Below are positions 51,266 through 59,610 of a DNA stretch of 64,000 bases, in pieces. The DNA is from JBMOMT01 sp049324835 (lineage in GTDB: Bacteria > Chloroflexota > Anaerolineae > CAYNKW01). The translations under genes were made by a program, and so were the position numbers. The stretch spans positions 62,001-126,000 of the forward strand of contig JBMOMT010000011.1 in the NCBI GenBank assembly GCA_049324835.1. Direction: 5' to 3'. Under the pieces are notes generated by a model, which was not told the DNA's origin, searched no databases, and worked only from the letters and a program-made list of their open reading frames with translations. Positions within the stretch are counted from its first letter, which is position 1; every line of letters starts with the position of its first letter.

Positions 51266-52339
51266 ATGCTGAACGTACTGGCCCGCGTGCCCCTTTACAT
51301 GATGTTTCGCCGTTTTGGTTTCCCACGGCTGATGCCTCTCAACCTGACACTTTCCCCCTCGCCGCGTTGCAACTCGCGTTGCCTCACCTGCAATATCTGG
51401 AAAAAGCGTGAGAACGAGTTGACCATCGAAGAGTGGGACCAGGTGTTGCGCAGTCTGGGACGCGCGCCCTATTGGTTCACCCTCAGCGGCGGCGAGCCGT
51501 TCCTATACCGTCACATCGTCGAGCTGGCCCAGTTGGCCTACGATCGCTGCCGCCCAGGCATCATCAATATCCCCACCAACAGCCTGCTCTACCAACACAT
51601 CCCGGCCAAGATCGAACGCATTGCGCGTTATTGCCAGAAAAGCCAGGTCATCCTCAACCTGTCGCTCGATGGCGTGGGGGCAAAGCACGATCACATCCGC
51701 GGCGTGCCGGGCAACTTTGAAAAGTTCGAAGCCCATTACCGCGCTCTGAGAGAGTTGAACCTGCCCAATCTCAACATCGGCATCCACTCGGTCATCTCGA
51801 ACTTTAACGTGGCCGACGTGACCGAGCTGTTCGATTATGCCTTTGGTCTCAAGCCCGATTCCTACATCACCGAGATCGCCGAGGAGCGTGTCGAGCTGGA
51901 CACGCTGGGGTTGGACATCACCCCCAGCGCAGAGAGATACGGCCAGGCCATCGATCAGCTCATCGCCCGGTTGGAGGGCCACAAGTTCCGGGGCGTGGCC
52001 CGCATCGCCGAGGCTTTTCGGGTGGAGTATTACCATCTGGTGAAACGCATTCTGGTAGAGAAAACGCAGGTTATCGGCTGTTATGCCGGCTGGGCGTCGG
52101 CGCAGATCTATGCCGATGGCACCGTGTGGCCCTGCTGCGTGCGCGCCGACAACATGGGCAAACTGCGCGACGTCGAGTACGATTTCGGCGCCATCTGGTT
52201 CTCCCCGGAGGCAGAGCGTATCCGGCGCAGCATCTATGACAAAGAGTGCCACTGCCCGCTGGCCAACGCCAGCTACACCAACATGCTGCATCACCCACCC
52301 ACGCTGCTCCAGGTGGGGCGCCGGGTGATGATGGGCTAA
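51266..52339 (+). CDS. Radical SAM protein with SPASM-like C-terminus
   Basis: 357 residues. The 4Fe-4S site CNSRCLTC (CxxxCxxC, about 31-38) is followed by FTLSGGEP and NLSLDGVGAKHDHIRG. The C-terminus carries GWASAQIYADGTVWPCC and KECHCPLANASY, cysteines consistent with an auxiliary SPASM/twitch cluster. Such enzymes occur both in RiPP maturation and in surface-glycan clusters. AAAGGCAGG precedes the ATG. Confidence 0.88.
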   Translation: MLNVLARVPLYMMFRRFGFPRLMPLNLTLSPSPRCNSRCLTCNIWKKRENELTIEEWDQVLRSLGRAPYWFTLSGGEPFLYRHIVELAQLAYDRCRPGIINIPTNSLLYQHIPAKIERIARYCQKSQVILNLSLDGVGAKHDHIRGVPGNFEKFEAHYRALRELNLPNLNIGIHSVISNFNVADVTELFDYAFGLKPDSYITEIAEERVELDTLGLDITPSAERYGQAIDQLIARLEGHKFRGVARIAEAFRVEYYHLVKRILVEKTQVIGCYAGWASAQIYADGTVWPCCVRADNMGKLRDVEYDFGAIWFSPEAERIRRSIYDKECHCPLANASYTNMLHHPPTLLQVGRRVMMG

Positions 52340-52352
52340 CCGTTCGGTCTTC

Positions 52353-52391
52353 CACAGCGGCGATACGCCGACCAGGTGTGTCGCCGCTGTG
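52353..52391 (+). terminator. Hairpin after the radical SAM gene
   Basis: 11-bp stem CACAGCGGCGA / TCGCCGCTGTG with a 17-base loop, 13 bp after the stop codon; no T-run, so a weak terminator at best. The 265-bp gap to the next gene holds this and the promoter at 52411. Confidence 0.5.
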
Positions 52392-52410
52392 ATGTTGGGC
52401 GCCCATGCCG

Positions 52411-52439
52411 TTGTCCGAATCCCAAATCCGTGGTATACT
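52411..52439 (+). promoter_or_regulatory. Promoter of the dehydrogenase gene
   Basis: TTGTCC at 52411-52416, 17-bp spacer, TATACT at 52434-52439. The spacer contains CCAAATCCGT, also present in the 87-bp repeats downstream. Confidence 0.6.
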
Positions 52440-52604
52440 TGCCTCACACCAGACACCCTGGCCAACACCTTCTGAATCCGGCCCCCCTGATCCCCTTTGC
52501 CATTTGTCAGCCGTGCCTTGTTGATCGACCGGCCACCGATGCAAGCGGCGCCTCGCCAAAGCGTGGCGCGCCGTGATGACCTTTGCGAGGAGATCCCTCC
52601 GGCC

Positions 52605-53846
52605 ATGCGCACACTGTACCTGGATCTCTCGATCCCCAGGATCGTGCTGACGCGATTGTTGGCCCGCTTTTCTCAGGCAGCCTATTTCGCGCCGACCTCG
52701 CCGCTCCAACTGGCCCACATCCCCGATCCACCCCTGCCCGCAGACGATTGGGTTCGCGTGCGGAATCGGCTGTGCGGCATCTGCGGCAGCGACCTGCACC
52801 AGCTCTTCCTGGACGCCGACCTCGACGTGGCGCCCGTGGCGCTGCCCTCCCACCGCCGCGCCTACCTGGGCCACGAGATGATCGGTGAGGTGGTGGAAAC
52901 CGGTGAGGCCGTGACCGGCTTGGCGGTCGGCCGGCGGGTGGTTCGTTGGGGCCGGGCCGACGACTGCCGGGCGCGGGGTCTGTCCCAGCTTTGCCCGGCC
53001 TGCGCCCGCGGCCACCGCGTGCTGTGCGAGCGGGCCTCGGAGCCACGGCGACATCATCCTGTGGGCGGCGGCTTTGGTGATAGTTTCATCGCTCCTGCCA
53101 GCACGCTGCTGCCCGCGCCCCCCGATCTGACCGACGAGTTGGCCATTTTCACCGAACCGGCGGCGGTGGCCATTCACGCCGCCTGGCGTCGCGCGCCTCA
53201 GCCCGGCGAGCGCGTCCTGGTGCTGGGTTGCGGCACCATCGGCTTTTTGCTCATCCAGGTGTTGCGTCTCTTGCAGCCCGGCTGCGAGATCGCAGCCGTG
53301 GCCCAGTTTCCCTGGCAGGCCGAAATGGCGCGCACCTTTGGCGCGCAGCATGTCTTTCTGGCGAGCGACGACGGCTACGCCGCGACGGCCCGTCTCACCG
53401 ACGCGCGGTTGTACCGGGGTCGGGGCAGCAACCGTATGCTGCTGGGTGGTTTCGATATCGTGTTCGACGTGGTCGGCATCGAGGCCACGCTCACCGACGC
53501 CCTGCGCTGGACGCGGGCCGGCGGCGCGGTGGTGCTGGTGGGCGTCAACCTGCACCGCATGAAACTGGATCTGACGCCGGTCTGGTACCAGGAAGTAGAC
53601 CTGCTCGGCGCGGTGGGCCACGACGTGGTCGCCTGGCAGGGCCAGGCTCTTTCCACTTTTGAACTGGCCATGCGTTGGATGTTGGAGGGCAAACTGAGCA
53701 CGCACGGGCTGCTCACCCATCGCTTCCCGTTGGATGACTATCGCCGGGCGTTTGCGGTGGCAGCGGATAAGAGGCGGTATCGGTCGGTCAAAGTAGCGTT
53801 TGAGTTGGCACAACAACGAATGGAGAAAACAACGGATGGTCGTTAG
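52605..53846 (+). CDS. Zinc-dependent medium-chain dehydrogenase
   Basis: 413 residues, MDR/threonine-dehydrogenase-like. Catalytic zinc: LCGICGSDLHQ and LGHEMIGEV; the structural-zinc lobe has Cys residues around LCPACARGHRVLCE; Rossmann GCGTIG near 210. The substrate is unknown. Its last codons (after ELAQQRMEKT) run into the first 87-bp repeat, so the C-terminus was probably changed by the repeat. The ATG at 52605 is chosen by family alignment; GAGGAG is a little distant. Confidence 0.85.
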   Translation: MRTLYLDLSIPRIVLTRLLARFSQAAYFAPTSPLQLAHIPDPPLPADDWVRVRNRLCGICGSDLHQLFLDADLDVAPVALPSHRRAYLGHEMIGEVVETGEAVTGLAVGRRVVRWGRADDCRARGLSQLCPACARGHRVLCERASEPRRHHPVGGGFGDSFIAPASTLLPAPPDLTDELAIFTEPAAVAIHAAWRRAPQPGERVLVLGCGTIGFLLIQVLRLLQPGCEIAAVAQFPWQAEMARTFGAQHVFLASDDGYAATARLTDARLYRGRGSNRMLLGGFDIVFDVVGIEATLTDALRWTRAGGAVVLVGVNLHRMKLDLTPVWYQEVDLLGAVGHDVVAWQGQALSTFELAMRWMLEGKLSTHGLLTHRFPLDDYRRAFAVAADKRRYRSVKVAFELAQQRMEKTTDGR

Positions 53847-54140
53847 GGTTCTATCCGTTCCTTTCCAAATCCGTTGTAGCGTTCTGTCGAAGGGGCACAG
53901 CAACGGATGGAGAAAACAACGGATGGTCGTTAGGGTTCCATCCGTTCCTTTCCAAATCCGTTGTAGCGTTCTGTCGGAGGGGCACAACAACGAATGGAGA
54001 AAAGAACGGATGGTCGTTAGGGTTCTGTCCGTTCCTTTCCAAATCCGTTGTAACGTTCTGTCGGAGGGGCACAACAACGAATGGAGAAAACAACGGATGG
54101 TCGTTAGGGTTCTATCCGTTCCTTTCCAAATCCGTTGTAG
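53808..54140 (+). repeat. Four tandem 87-bp repeats
   Basis: Units begin at 53808, 53895, 53982 and 54069, exactly 87 bp apart and nearly identical. Each contains AACGGATGG and (C)ATCCGTT as an inverted repeat, plus CCAAATCCGTTGTA. The unit length is a multiple of three, so reading frames stay open, but the encoded 29-residue repeats do not look like a real protein. A partial copy recurs at 54957-54987 on the other side of the GxxExxY gene. Confidence 0.95.
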
Positions 54141-54158
54141 TCTCCTACTGAGGAAATC

Positions 54159-54956
54159 ATGACCAAACTCTTGCATCCAGAACTCAGCTACCAGGTGCGA
54201 GGCGTCATCTTTCACGTTTACAACACGCTGGGGCCGCTGCTGCCGGAGGCATTCTACCAGGATGCCATTATCATCGGGCTCGAAAAGCGAGGACTGGTTT
54301 GTCAGGCCGAGAAACCCTTTGAAGTCTATTACGAAGGGGAGCGCGTGGGCCTCTACTACGTGGACGTTTGGATCGAGGCGGGCAAACTGATTCTGGAGAT
54401 CAAGGTTGCGCCGGCCATCGACCCCCTGCACCAGGCCCAGGCCATCTCTTACCTGAAGGTAACAGACGCCGATCTGGCCTTCGTCGTGAACTTGGGCGGA
54501 TCCCAGGCCGAGATCGAGCGCCTACCCAACTTTGTGCGCGATCGCCGGGTGGAATTCGAGTGGCAGCCGCAGCCGGTGGGCAATGGCCTGCTCTGTCCCG
54601 ACCTCGTGAATCAAATCCAGCGCGCCTGCCACCGCGTGCATTTCACCTTGGGACCAGGGTTCTTGCACCAGATTTACCGGCGGGCCACCATGATCGAGCT
54701 GCGCCGCAGCGGCATCGGTTTTGAGTACGTCAAAAGGCTGCCGGTGGAATACGAAGGCCACCTGCTGGGGCACCAGGACGTGCGATTGATCCGGGTGGAA
54801 GACAAACTCCTGTTGGCGACATTCGCCCTGCGCCAGCCGGACGAGACTCTCATCCAGTTGCTCAAAGCGCGCCTGCGCCGTCTGAACCTCGAGATCGGCC
54901 TTCTCGCCAACTTTTACCACACCAAGCTAACCATCACCCCGGTCCGAATCGCATAG
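54159..54956 (+). CDS. Duplicated GxxExxY-family protein
   Basis: 265 residues made of two tandem GxxExxY domains. The first (about 5-130) has GPLLPEAFYQDA and the conserved LVDVWIEAGKLILEIK-like stretch (YYVDVWIEAGKLILEIK). The second (about 145-265) is divergent: GPGFLHQIYRRA and GHQDVRLIRVEDKLLLA, with the central Asp/Glu/Lys nuclease-like residues mostly lost. GxxExxY proteins resemble PD-(D/E)XK-like folds and are of unknown function. AGGAAA precedes the ATG, just after the last 87-bp repeat. Confidence 0.8.
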   Translation: MTKLLHPELSYQVRGVIFHVYNTLGPLLPEAFYQDAIIIGLEKRGLVCQAEKPFEVYYEGERVGLYYVDVWIEAGKLILEIKVAPAIDPLHQAQAISYLKVTDADLAFVVNLGGSQAEIERLPNFVRDRRVEFEWQPQPVGNGLLCPDLVNQIQRACHRVHFTLGPGFLHQIYRRATMIELRRSGIGFEYVKRLPVEYEGHLLGHQDVRLIRVEDKLLLATFALRQPDETLIQLLKARLRRLNLEIGLLANFYHTKLTITPVRIA

Positions 54957-54987
54957 CCCATCCGTTATATTCCAAATCCGTTGTAGT
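54957..54987 (+). repeat. Partial copy of the 87-bp repeat
   Basis: CCATCCGTT and TTCCAAATCCGTTGTAG, matching the second half of the repeat unit, follow the GxxExxY stop codon directly. The gene is therefore bracketed by repeat sequence. Confidence 0.75.
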
Positions 54988-55010
54988 GTTTGCAGCAAAG
55001 GAGGAACCCT

Positions 55011-56327
55011 ATGACAATCACAACCCAAGCTCAACCATCTACCCGGCGTGAGCGCTGGGCCTGGTATCTGTACGATTTTGGCAACTCGGCCTATGCCTCG
55101 GCCGTTTACCTGGCCGTCTATTCCGTCTATTTTAAAGACAAGATCGTCGGCGGCGCCGAGGGCACCCGGATGTGGGGCGTGGCCGAGACCATCGCCGCCA
55201 TCGTCGTGCTGCTCAGCGGGCCGTTCCTGGGCACGCTGGCCGACTTTGCCGGCTCCAAAAAACGTTTTCTGTTGTTCTTCACCGGTCTGTCTTGCCTCTT
55301 TACGGCCAGCCTCTTTATCATCCAGCCCGGCATGATTTTTTGGGGCATCGCCCTGTTCGTCCTGGCCGACATCGGCTACCGCGCCGCGCAGATTTTTTAC
55401 GACGGCCTGCTGCCCGAGATCGCCACGCCGCAAGAGATGGGCCGCGTGTCGGGCCTGGGCTGGGCCATCGGCACCGTCGGCGGGATCGTGATCCTGCTGC
55501 TGCTCATGCCCCTGGAAAAGCTGGTGAGCGGCCCGCTCGTCCCCCGCCTGGCCATGATCGTGACCGCCCTCTTTTTTGCCCTGTTCGCCTTGCCGATCCT
55601 GCTCTGGCTGCGGGAAAAGGCCCGCGGCCAAAAGCTGCCGCCCGGCGAGAACTATGCCGGCCTGGCCGTCAACCGCCTGCTGAGCACCTTTCGCACCGCC
55701 CGTGGTTTCCGCGAATTTCTCAAGTTCGTCGTGGCCTTTTTCGTCTACAACGACGGCATCATGATCGTCATGGGCTTTGCCAGCATCATCGGCGCCACCC
55801 TCTTTGGCCTCCAGACGCAGGACATCCTCATCTTTTTCATCGTGGTGCAACTGACCAACGTGCTGGGCGCCTATCTGTTCGGCTGGCTGGTGGACCTCAT
55901 CGGCGGCAAACGCTCGTTGAACATCGCCCTGGGGCTCATGATCGCCGTGGTCATCTGGCTGTATTTTGCCCACGGCAAGACGACTTTTTTCGTCATCGGC
56001 GCCATCGCCGGTGTGGCCATGGCCGGCGCCCAGTCGGTCAGCCGGACCATGGTCGCCCTGTTTGCCCCGCCCGGCAAGAGCGCCGAGTTTTTTGGCTTTT
56101 TTGCCACCTTTGGCCGGGTTTCCTCGGTCATCGCGCCGCTGGTTTTTGGCTGGCTCGCCGCCGAGGCTGCCCTGCGGTATGAAATCAAAGGGCAAGATGT
56201 GGCCCTGGCCGAACAATCGGGCCTGCGCCTGGCCATCCTGTCCATCGCCGCCTTTATCCTCGTCGGCCTGTTGCTGCTGACCTTTGTCGACGAAAAGAAG
56301 GCGCGGGAAGCGGCCAGGGTGGAGTAA
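55011..56327 (+). CDS. UMF1-family MFS transporter
   Basis: 438 residues with 12 predicted spans. The start RRERWAWYLYDFGNSAYAS is the UMF1/Atg22-like signature, and GAQSVSRTMVALFAPPGKSAEFFG is the second family motif. Substrate unknown. ATG at 55011 has AAAGGAGG upstream. The aldo/keto reductase gene follows 6 bp later. Confidence 0.9.
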   Translation: MTITTQAQPSTRRERWAWYLYDFGNSAYASAVYLAVYSVYFKDKIVGGAEGTRMWGVAETIAAIVVLLSGPFLGTLADFAGSKKRFLLFFTGLSCLFTASLFIIQPGMIFWGIALFVLADIGYRAAQIFYDGLLPEIATPQEMGRVSGLGWAIGTVGGIVILLLLMPLEKLVSGPLVPRLAMIVTALFFALFALPILLWLREKARGQKLPPGENYAGLAVNRLLSTFRTARGFREFLKFVVAFFVYNDGIMIVMGFASIIGATLFGLQTQDILIFFIVVQLTNVLGAYLFGWLVDLIGGKRSLNIALGLMIAVVIWLYFAHGKTTFFVIGAIAGVAMAGAQSVSRTMVALFAPPGKSAEFFGFFATFGRVSSVIAPLVFGWLAAEAALRYEIKGQDVALAEQSGLRLAILSIAAFILVGLLLLTFVDEKKAREAARVE

Positions 56328-56333
56328 CGACCG

Positions 56334-57215
56334 ATGGCCGTTTCACAAACCAATCTGGCGAAGGGTGGCCCCCGGTGCTCCCGCCTGGTAGCGGGTTTGT
56401 GGCGGCTGGCGAGCTGGGGCCTGCGCGACGCCGAGCTGCTGGACCTGATCCACGCCTGCCTCGACCTGGGGATCACAACCTTTGACCACGCCGACATTTA
56501 CGGCGGCTACACCAACGAAGAACTGTTTGGCCGCGCCCTGGCCCTGGAGCCGGCCCTGCGCGAGCGGATGCAACTCGTGACCAAGTGCGGCATCAAACTC
56601 GTCTCAGCCCATCGCCCGGCGCACACCTTTCATTGCTACGACACGAGCCAGGCGCACATCGTCGCCTCGGTCGAGAATTCGCTGCGGCTGCTGGGTACCG
56701 ACTGCCTCGACCTGCTGCTCATCCATCGCCCCGACCCGCTGCTGGACGCCGACGAGATGGCCGAAGCCTTTGCCGCACTGCGCCAAGCGGGCAAGGTACT
56801 GCACTTTGGCGTCTCCAACTTTACGCCCTGGCAGTTCGACCTGCTGGCTTCGCGCCTCGACTTTCCGCTGGTGACGAACCAGGTCGAGGTCTCGGTGCTG
56901 CACCTGGAGACGCTGCATGATGGCACGCTGGACCAATGCCAGCGGTTAGGAATTGCACCGATGGCCTAGTCGCCGCTGGGCGGCGGGCGGTTGTTCCACA
57001 GCGAGGACGAGCAGGCCGTCCGCGTCCGCCAAGCGCTGGCCGAAGTCGGCACGGAACTGGGCGGCACCTCGCCCGACCAGGTGGCCCTGGCCTGGCTGCT
57101 GCGCCACCCGGCGCGCATCGTGCCGGTACTGGGCACGGGCAAGGTCGAGCGGATTCAGAGCGCAGCCCAGACGGAGGCGCTCACGCTCTCGCGGGAGCAG
57201 TGGTTTGTGATTTGA
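56334..57215 (+). pseudogene. Aldo/keto reductase interrupted by an in-frame amber codon
   Basis: The frame encodes a complete AKR (YdhF-like): GLWRLASWG, FDHADIYGGY (catalytic Asp/Tyr), KCGIKL, LLLIHRPDPLLD, FGVSNFTPW, then IAPMA, TAG at 56967-56969, and SPLGGGRLFHSED continuing in the same frame to VPVLGTGKVERI and a stop at 57215. Homologues read MAWSPLGGG, so one base change (TGG to TAG) explains the interruption. The 293-codon total length is normal. It is either a fresh pseudogene or an assembly error. Confidence 0.88.
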
Positions 57216-57307
57216 ACTGCGTCTGCAGGCGAAGATGTGCCATGAAGTAATACGCGGAGAATGTTGGCTGCTGACTTGCGGCATGGGATGACATCCTCAG
57301 CAAACAT

Positions 57308-57336
57308 TTGACGGCTCCTTCCCAGTAAGGTATAAT
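57308..57336 (+). promoter_or_regulatory. Promoter of the Septu-like operon
   Basis: TTGACG at 57308-57313, 17-bp spacer, TATAAT at 57331-57336, about 70 bp before the ATPase start. Confidence 0.75.
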
Positions 57337-57406
57337 GATCTACAACCCTTTGGAAGATCACTGAGTTCGGATAAATGGACCGTTGGCTAGGCGAAAGGAG
57401 ATCGCC

Positions 57407-58810
57407 GTGTATCTGAAAAAGGTAACCCTGAGAAATATCAAATGCTTTGCTGATTTTGAACTCGATTTTACTTCTAGTCGCACCGAAGGCAAACCTGTGC
57501 GGTTATGGACGGCCCTGCTGGGGCAGAATGGTCTGGGCAAAAGCACCTTGCTTCAGGCAATTGGTGTGGCACTGGCTGGACCGATTGCTGTGCGTGAGTT
57601 GCTACCTATAGCCGAAGGTTGGGTGCAGCGCGGAAAGCCCTATGGCGAAATAGAAGCTGAACTGCTCTGGAGTGAAGGTGATGCTCTTGCCCCTCATTGG
57701 CCGAAGAAAAAATCGCCCTACGTTGCCCGCTACATCGTCACCGGCGATGACCCTCAACGTTTGCGAGATGTGTTACCGGAGCATTATACGTACACGGTAC
57801 CAATAATCGTTGATTGGTCAGGCACAGGGGCACCCAGAGAGCGCGAGAATGTAGGCAAAGATCTGAGCCGTCTGAAACAAACCGCTTACGCCGAGGGCAA
57901 AACGGGTTGGTTGGGATGTGGCTATGGACCATTCCGTCGTCTGAGTGGTGGCTCTGAGAATGCCAACCAAATTCTGTACACAGAGCGCAAATCTGCTCGG
58001 TTTGTCACCCTCTTCCGCGAGGACGCCGCGCTGACGAATGCCACCAAATGGCTCATCGATCTCTACAACACGGATCGTGATGGAGACGAAACCAGTGGCA
58101 AGATTCTACTTCAGATTAAAGAGGCATTCGCGCACGAGTTGTTTCCTCAGCCGACGACGCTGCACGTCAATGCGCGCACCGCCTTGCTCAAGATCGGAGA
58201 CCAGGAGCCAGTTCCTTTCCAAGACCTCAGTGATGGTTATCGCAGCATGTTGGCGTTGGGCATTGATTTGCTACGCTGGCTGACTCATTCTTTTCCCGAT
58301 GCAAACAACCCTCTGGATCGTCCCGGTGTTGTTCTTATTGATGAACTGGATGCCCATGCGCACCCTACGTGGCAACGAGAGATCGGCCATTGGCTACGCA
58401 AGAAATTCCCGAATCTACAATTCATCGTCGCCACACACAGCCCCTTTCTAGCGCAGGTTGCCGATCCCAATGGTAATATTGTGCTCGAAGAGGCGCCTGG
58501 TGGAGTGCAACCACGAATTGACGTCGAATCAGTGGAGTCGTGGCGCGCTGACCAAATCTTGACTGAACTTTTCGATCTACCCAGCACCCGCTCCCCCGAA
58601 GTTGAGCGTAGACTCCAGCGCCTGCAAGAATTGCATCGTCAGCGACAGACCCACCAGCTTCCCTCTCCCGAAGAGCAAGAATACAGACAACTCACTCTAT
58701 GGCAAGAGAAGTTGCCTCCCCCTCTTGAAGACCCGACCCAACGTCGTAGAGCCCAAGCTCTCCAAGAAGCTGTTGAACGTGAAAGCAACACTTTGCAGGA
58801 CCTGTCATGA
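57407..58810 (+). CDS. ptuA: AAA ATPase, Septu PtuA-like
   Basis: 467 residues of the SMC/ABC-like defence ATPase group: N-terminal MYLKKVTLRNIKCF, Walker A LLGQNGLGKST (K45), signature-like FQDLSDGYRS, Walker B VVLIDELDAHAHP and the ATHSPFLAQ switch His. A charged coiled-coil-like tail (about 395-467) follows. Start GTG at 57407 has AAAGGAG upstream at ideal spacing. The next gene encodes an HNH nuclease with ATGA overlap, the PtuA-PtuB layout of Septu antiphage systems. Base composition is visibly less GC-rich than the flanks. Confidence 0.82.
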   Translation: MYLKKVTLRNIKCFADFELDFTSSRTEGKPVRLWTALLGQNGLGKSTLLQAIGVALAGPIAVRELLPIAEGWVQRGKPYGEIEAELLWSEGDALAPHWPKKKSPYVARYIVTGDDPQRLRDVLPEHYTYTVPIIVDWSGTGAPRERENVGKDLSRLKQTAYAEGKTGWLGCGYGPFRRLSGGSENANQILYTERKSARFVTLFREDAALTNATKWLIDLYNTDRDGDETSGKILLQIKEAFAHELFPQPTTLHVNARTALLKIGDQEPVPFQDLSDGYRSMLALGIDLLRWLTHSFPDANNPLDRPGVVLIDELDAHAHPTWQREIGHWLRKKFPNLQFIVATHSPFLAQVADPNGNIVLEEAPGGVQPRIDVESVESWRADQILTELFDLPSTRSPEVERRLQRLQELHRQRQTHQLPSPEEQEYRQLTLWQEKLPPPLEDPTQRRRAQALQEAVERESNTLQDLS

Positions 58811-59562
58811 TCCATGTAGATCGTGGCCCCGAGCCAAGCGACTTCTCCACACGTGCTGCTGCCTGGAATCAACGTTTTAGAGAGGCCCTCCGGACAGATC
58901 CACAACTGACTGCAAGCCAGTTCTGGTCTCGCCTGCGAGACCAGATCCGGGCAGATGCCCAGGTGCTTTACAAGGCATTTCACGGCAAATGTGCTTTCTG
59001 CGAAGCCAGGATGGCTCAGGTATCCTCACCGCACATCGAGCACTACCGCCCCAAAAGCCGATTTCCCGATCTGATGTTTGCCTGGGAGAACTGGATGCTT
59101 TCGTGTGGTCGTTGCAATGACACCAAGTGGGCACGTTTCCCCGATTGCGACGGTCAGCCATGCCTGGTAAACCCTACTACCGAGGACCCTGACTTACACC
59201 TGGACTTCCTGAATGACCGAGTCCTGGCTAAGACGCAGCGGGGAGAAAGAACGATCAAGCTGGTAGGACTGGATCGTAGTCCATTGGAAGATGATCGATG
59301 TCTTTGGTTGACAACAATCAATTGCCTGTTGCTGTTAGTCTGTCATGTGCTGGAAGCACGTGCCGAGGCACGTGAATTGTTGATTTGGGCCATGCAGCCA
59401 GAGGCACCTTACAGCGCCATGACACGAAGCTATTTGCGTCAAAAGACCCCTAAATTGGTGGATCCTGGCATCCCTCATCCCCCTATTACTTTCCCAGATC
59501 CTCAAGGTCGCATTGCCAATCTTGTTGAGCAATACAGCGATCGCCTCCAATCAATAACATAG
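58807..59562 (+). CDS. ptuB: HNH endonuclease, Septu PtuB-like
   Basis: 251 residues with an HNH/zinc site: KCAFCEARM (C62, C65), SSPHIEHYRPKSRF (catalytic His region about 76-84) and MLSCGRCNDTKWARF (C100, C103). The pattern CxxC...HxxxYRPK...N...CxxCN matches PtuB-type nucleases. The remainder is helical. ATG overlaps the ATPase stop (ATGA). Together they should cut phage or cellular nucleic acid on infection. Confidence 0.82.
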   Translation: MIHVDRGPEPSDFSTRAAAWNQRFREALRTDPQLTASQFWSRLRDQIRADAQVLYKAFHGKCAFCEARMAQVSSPHIEHYRPKSRFPDLMFAWENWMLSCGRCNDTKWARFPDCDGQPCLVNPTTEDPDLHLDFLNDRVLAKTQRGERTIKLVGLDRSPLEDDRCLWLTTINCLLLLVCHVLEARAEARELLIWAMQPEAPYSAMTRSYLRQKTPKLVDPGIPHPPITFPDPQGRIANLVEQYSDRLQSIT

Positions 59563-59610
59563 CATTCTGTCAGCTGTGGCCGACGAGAGAACCAAAGGAA
59601 GGAATCCCCC

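Noticed and set aside
51266..52339. HpnH-type hopanoid radical SAM enzyme, because an epimerase and a glycosyltransferase are nearby
   Set aside because: The N-terminus and cluster motif (CNSRCLTC) do not follow the HpnH pattern, and no squalene/hopene genes are present.
53808..54140. CRISPR array
   Set aside because: Units are contiguous near-identical copies without variable spacers, and no cas gene is in the window.
53800..54162. 120-codon ORF made of four 29-residue repeats
   Set aside because: It is the translation of the 87-bp DNA repeat; no SD, and hairpin-forming DNA explains the conservation better than protein selection.
52071..54431. 786-codon minus-strand open frame across radical SAM, dehydrogenase and repeat region
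   Set aside because: It crosses three well-supported plus-strand genes and the tandem repeat; the 87-bp unit length keeps it open artificially. No domain seen.
56967..56969. Pyrrolysine or programmed readthrough at the amber codon
   Set aside because: Nothing nearby supports amber decoding, and the position is a Trp in the family, so a TGG-to-TAG mutation is simpler.
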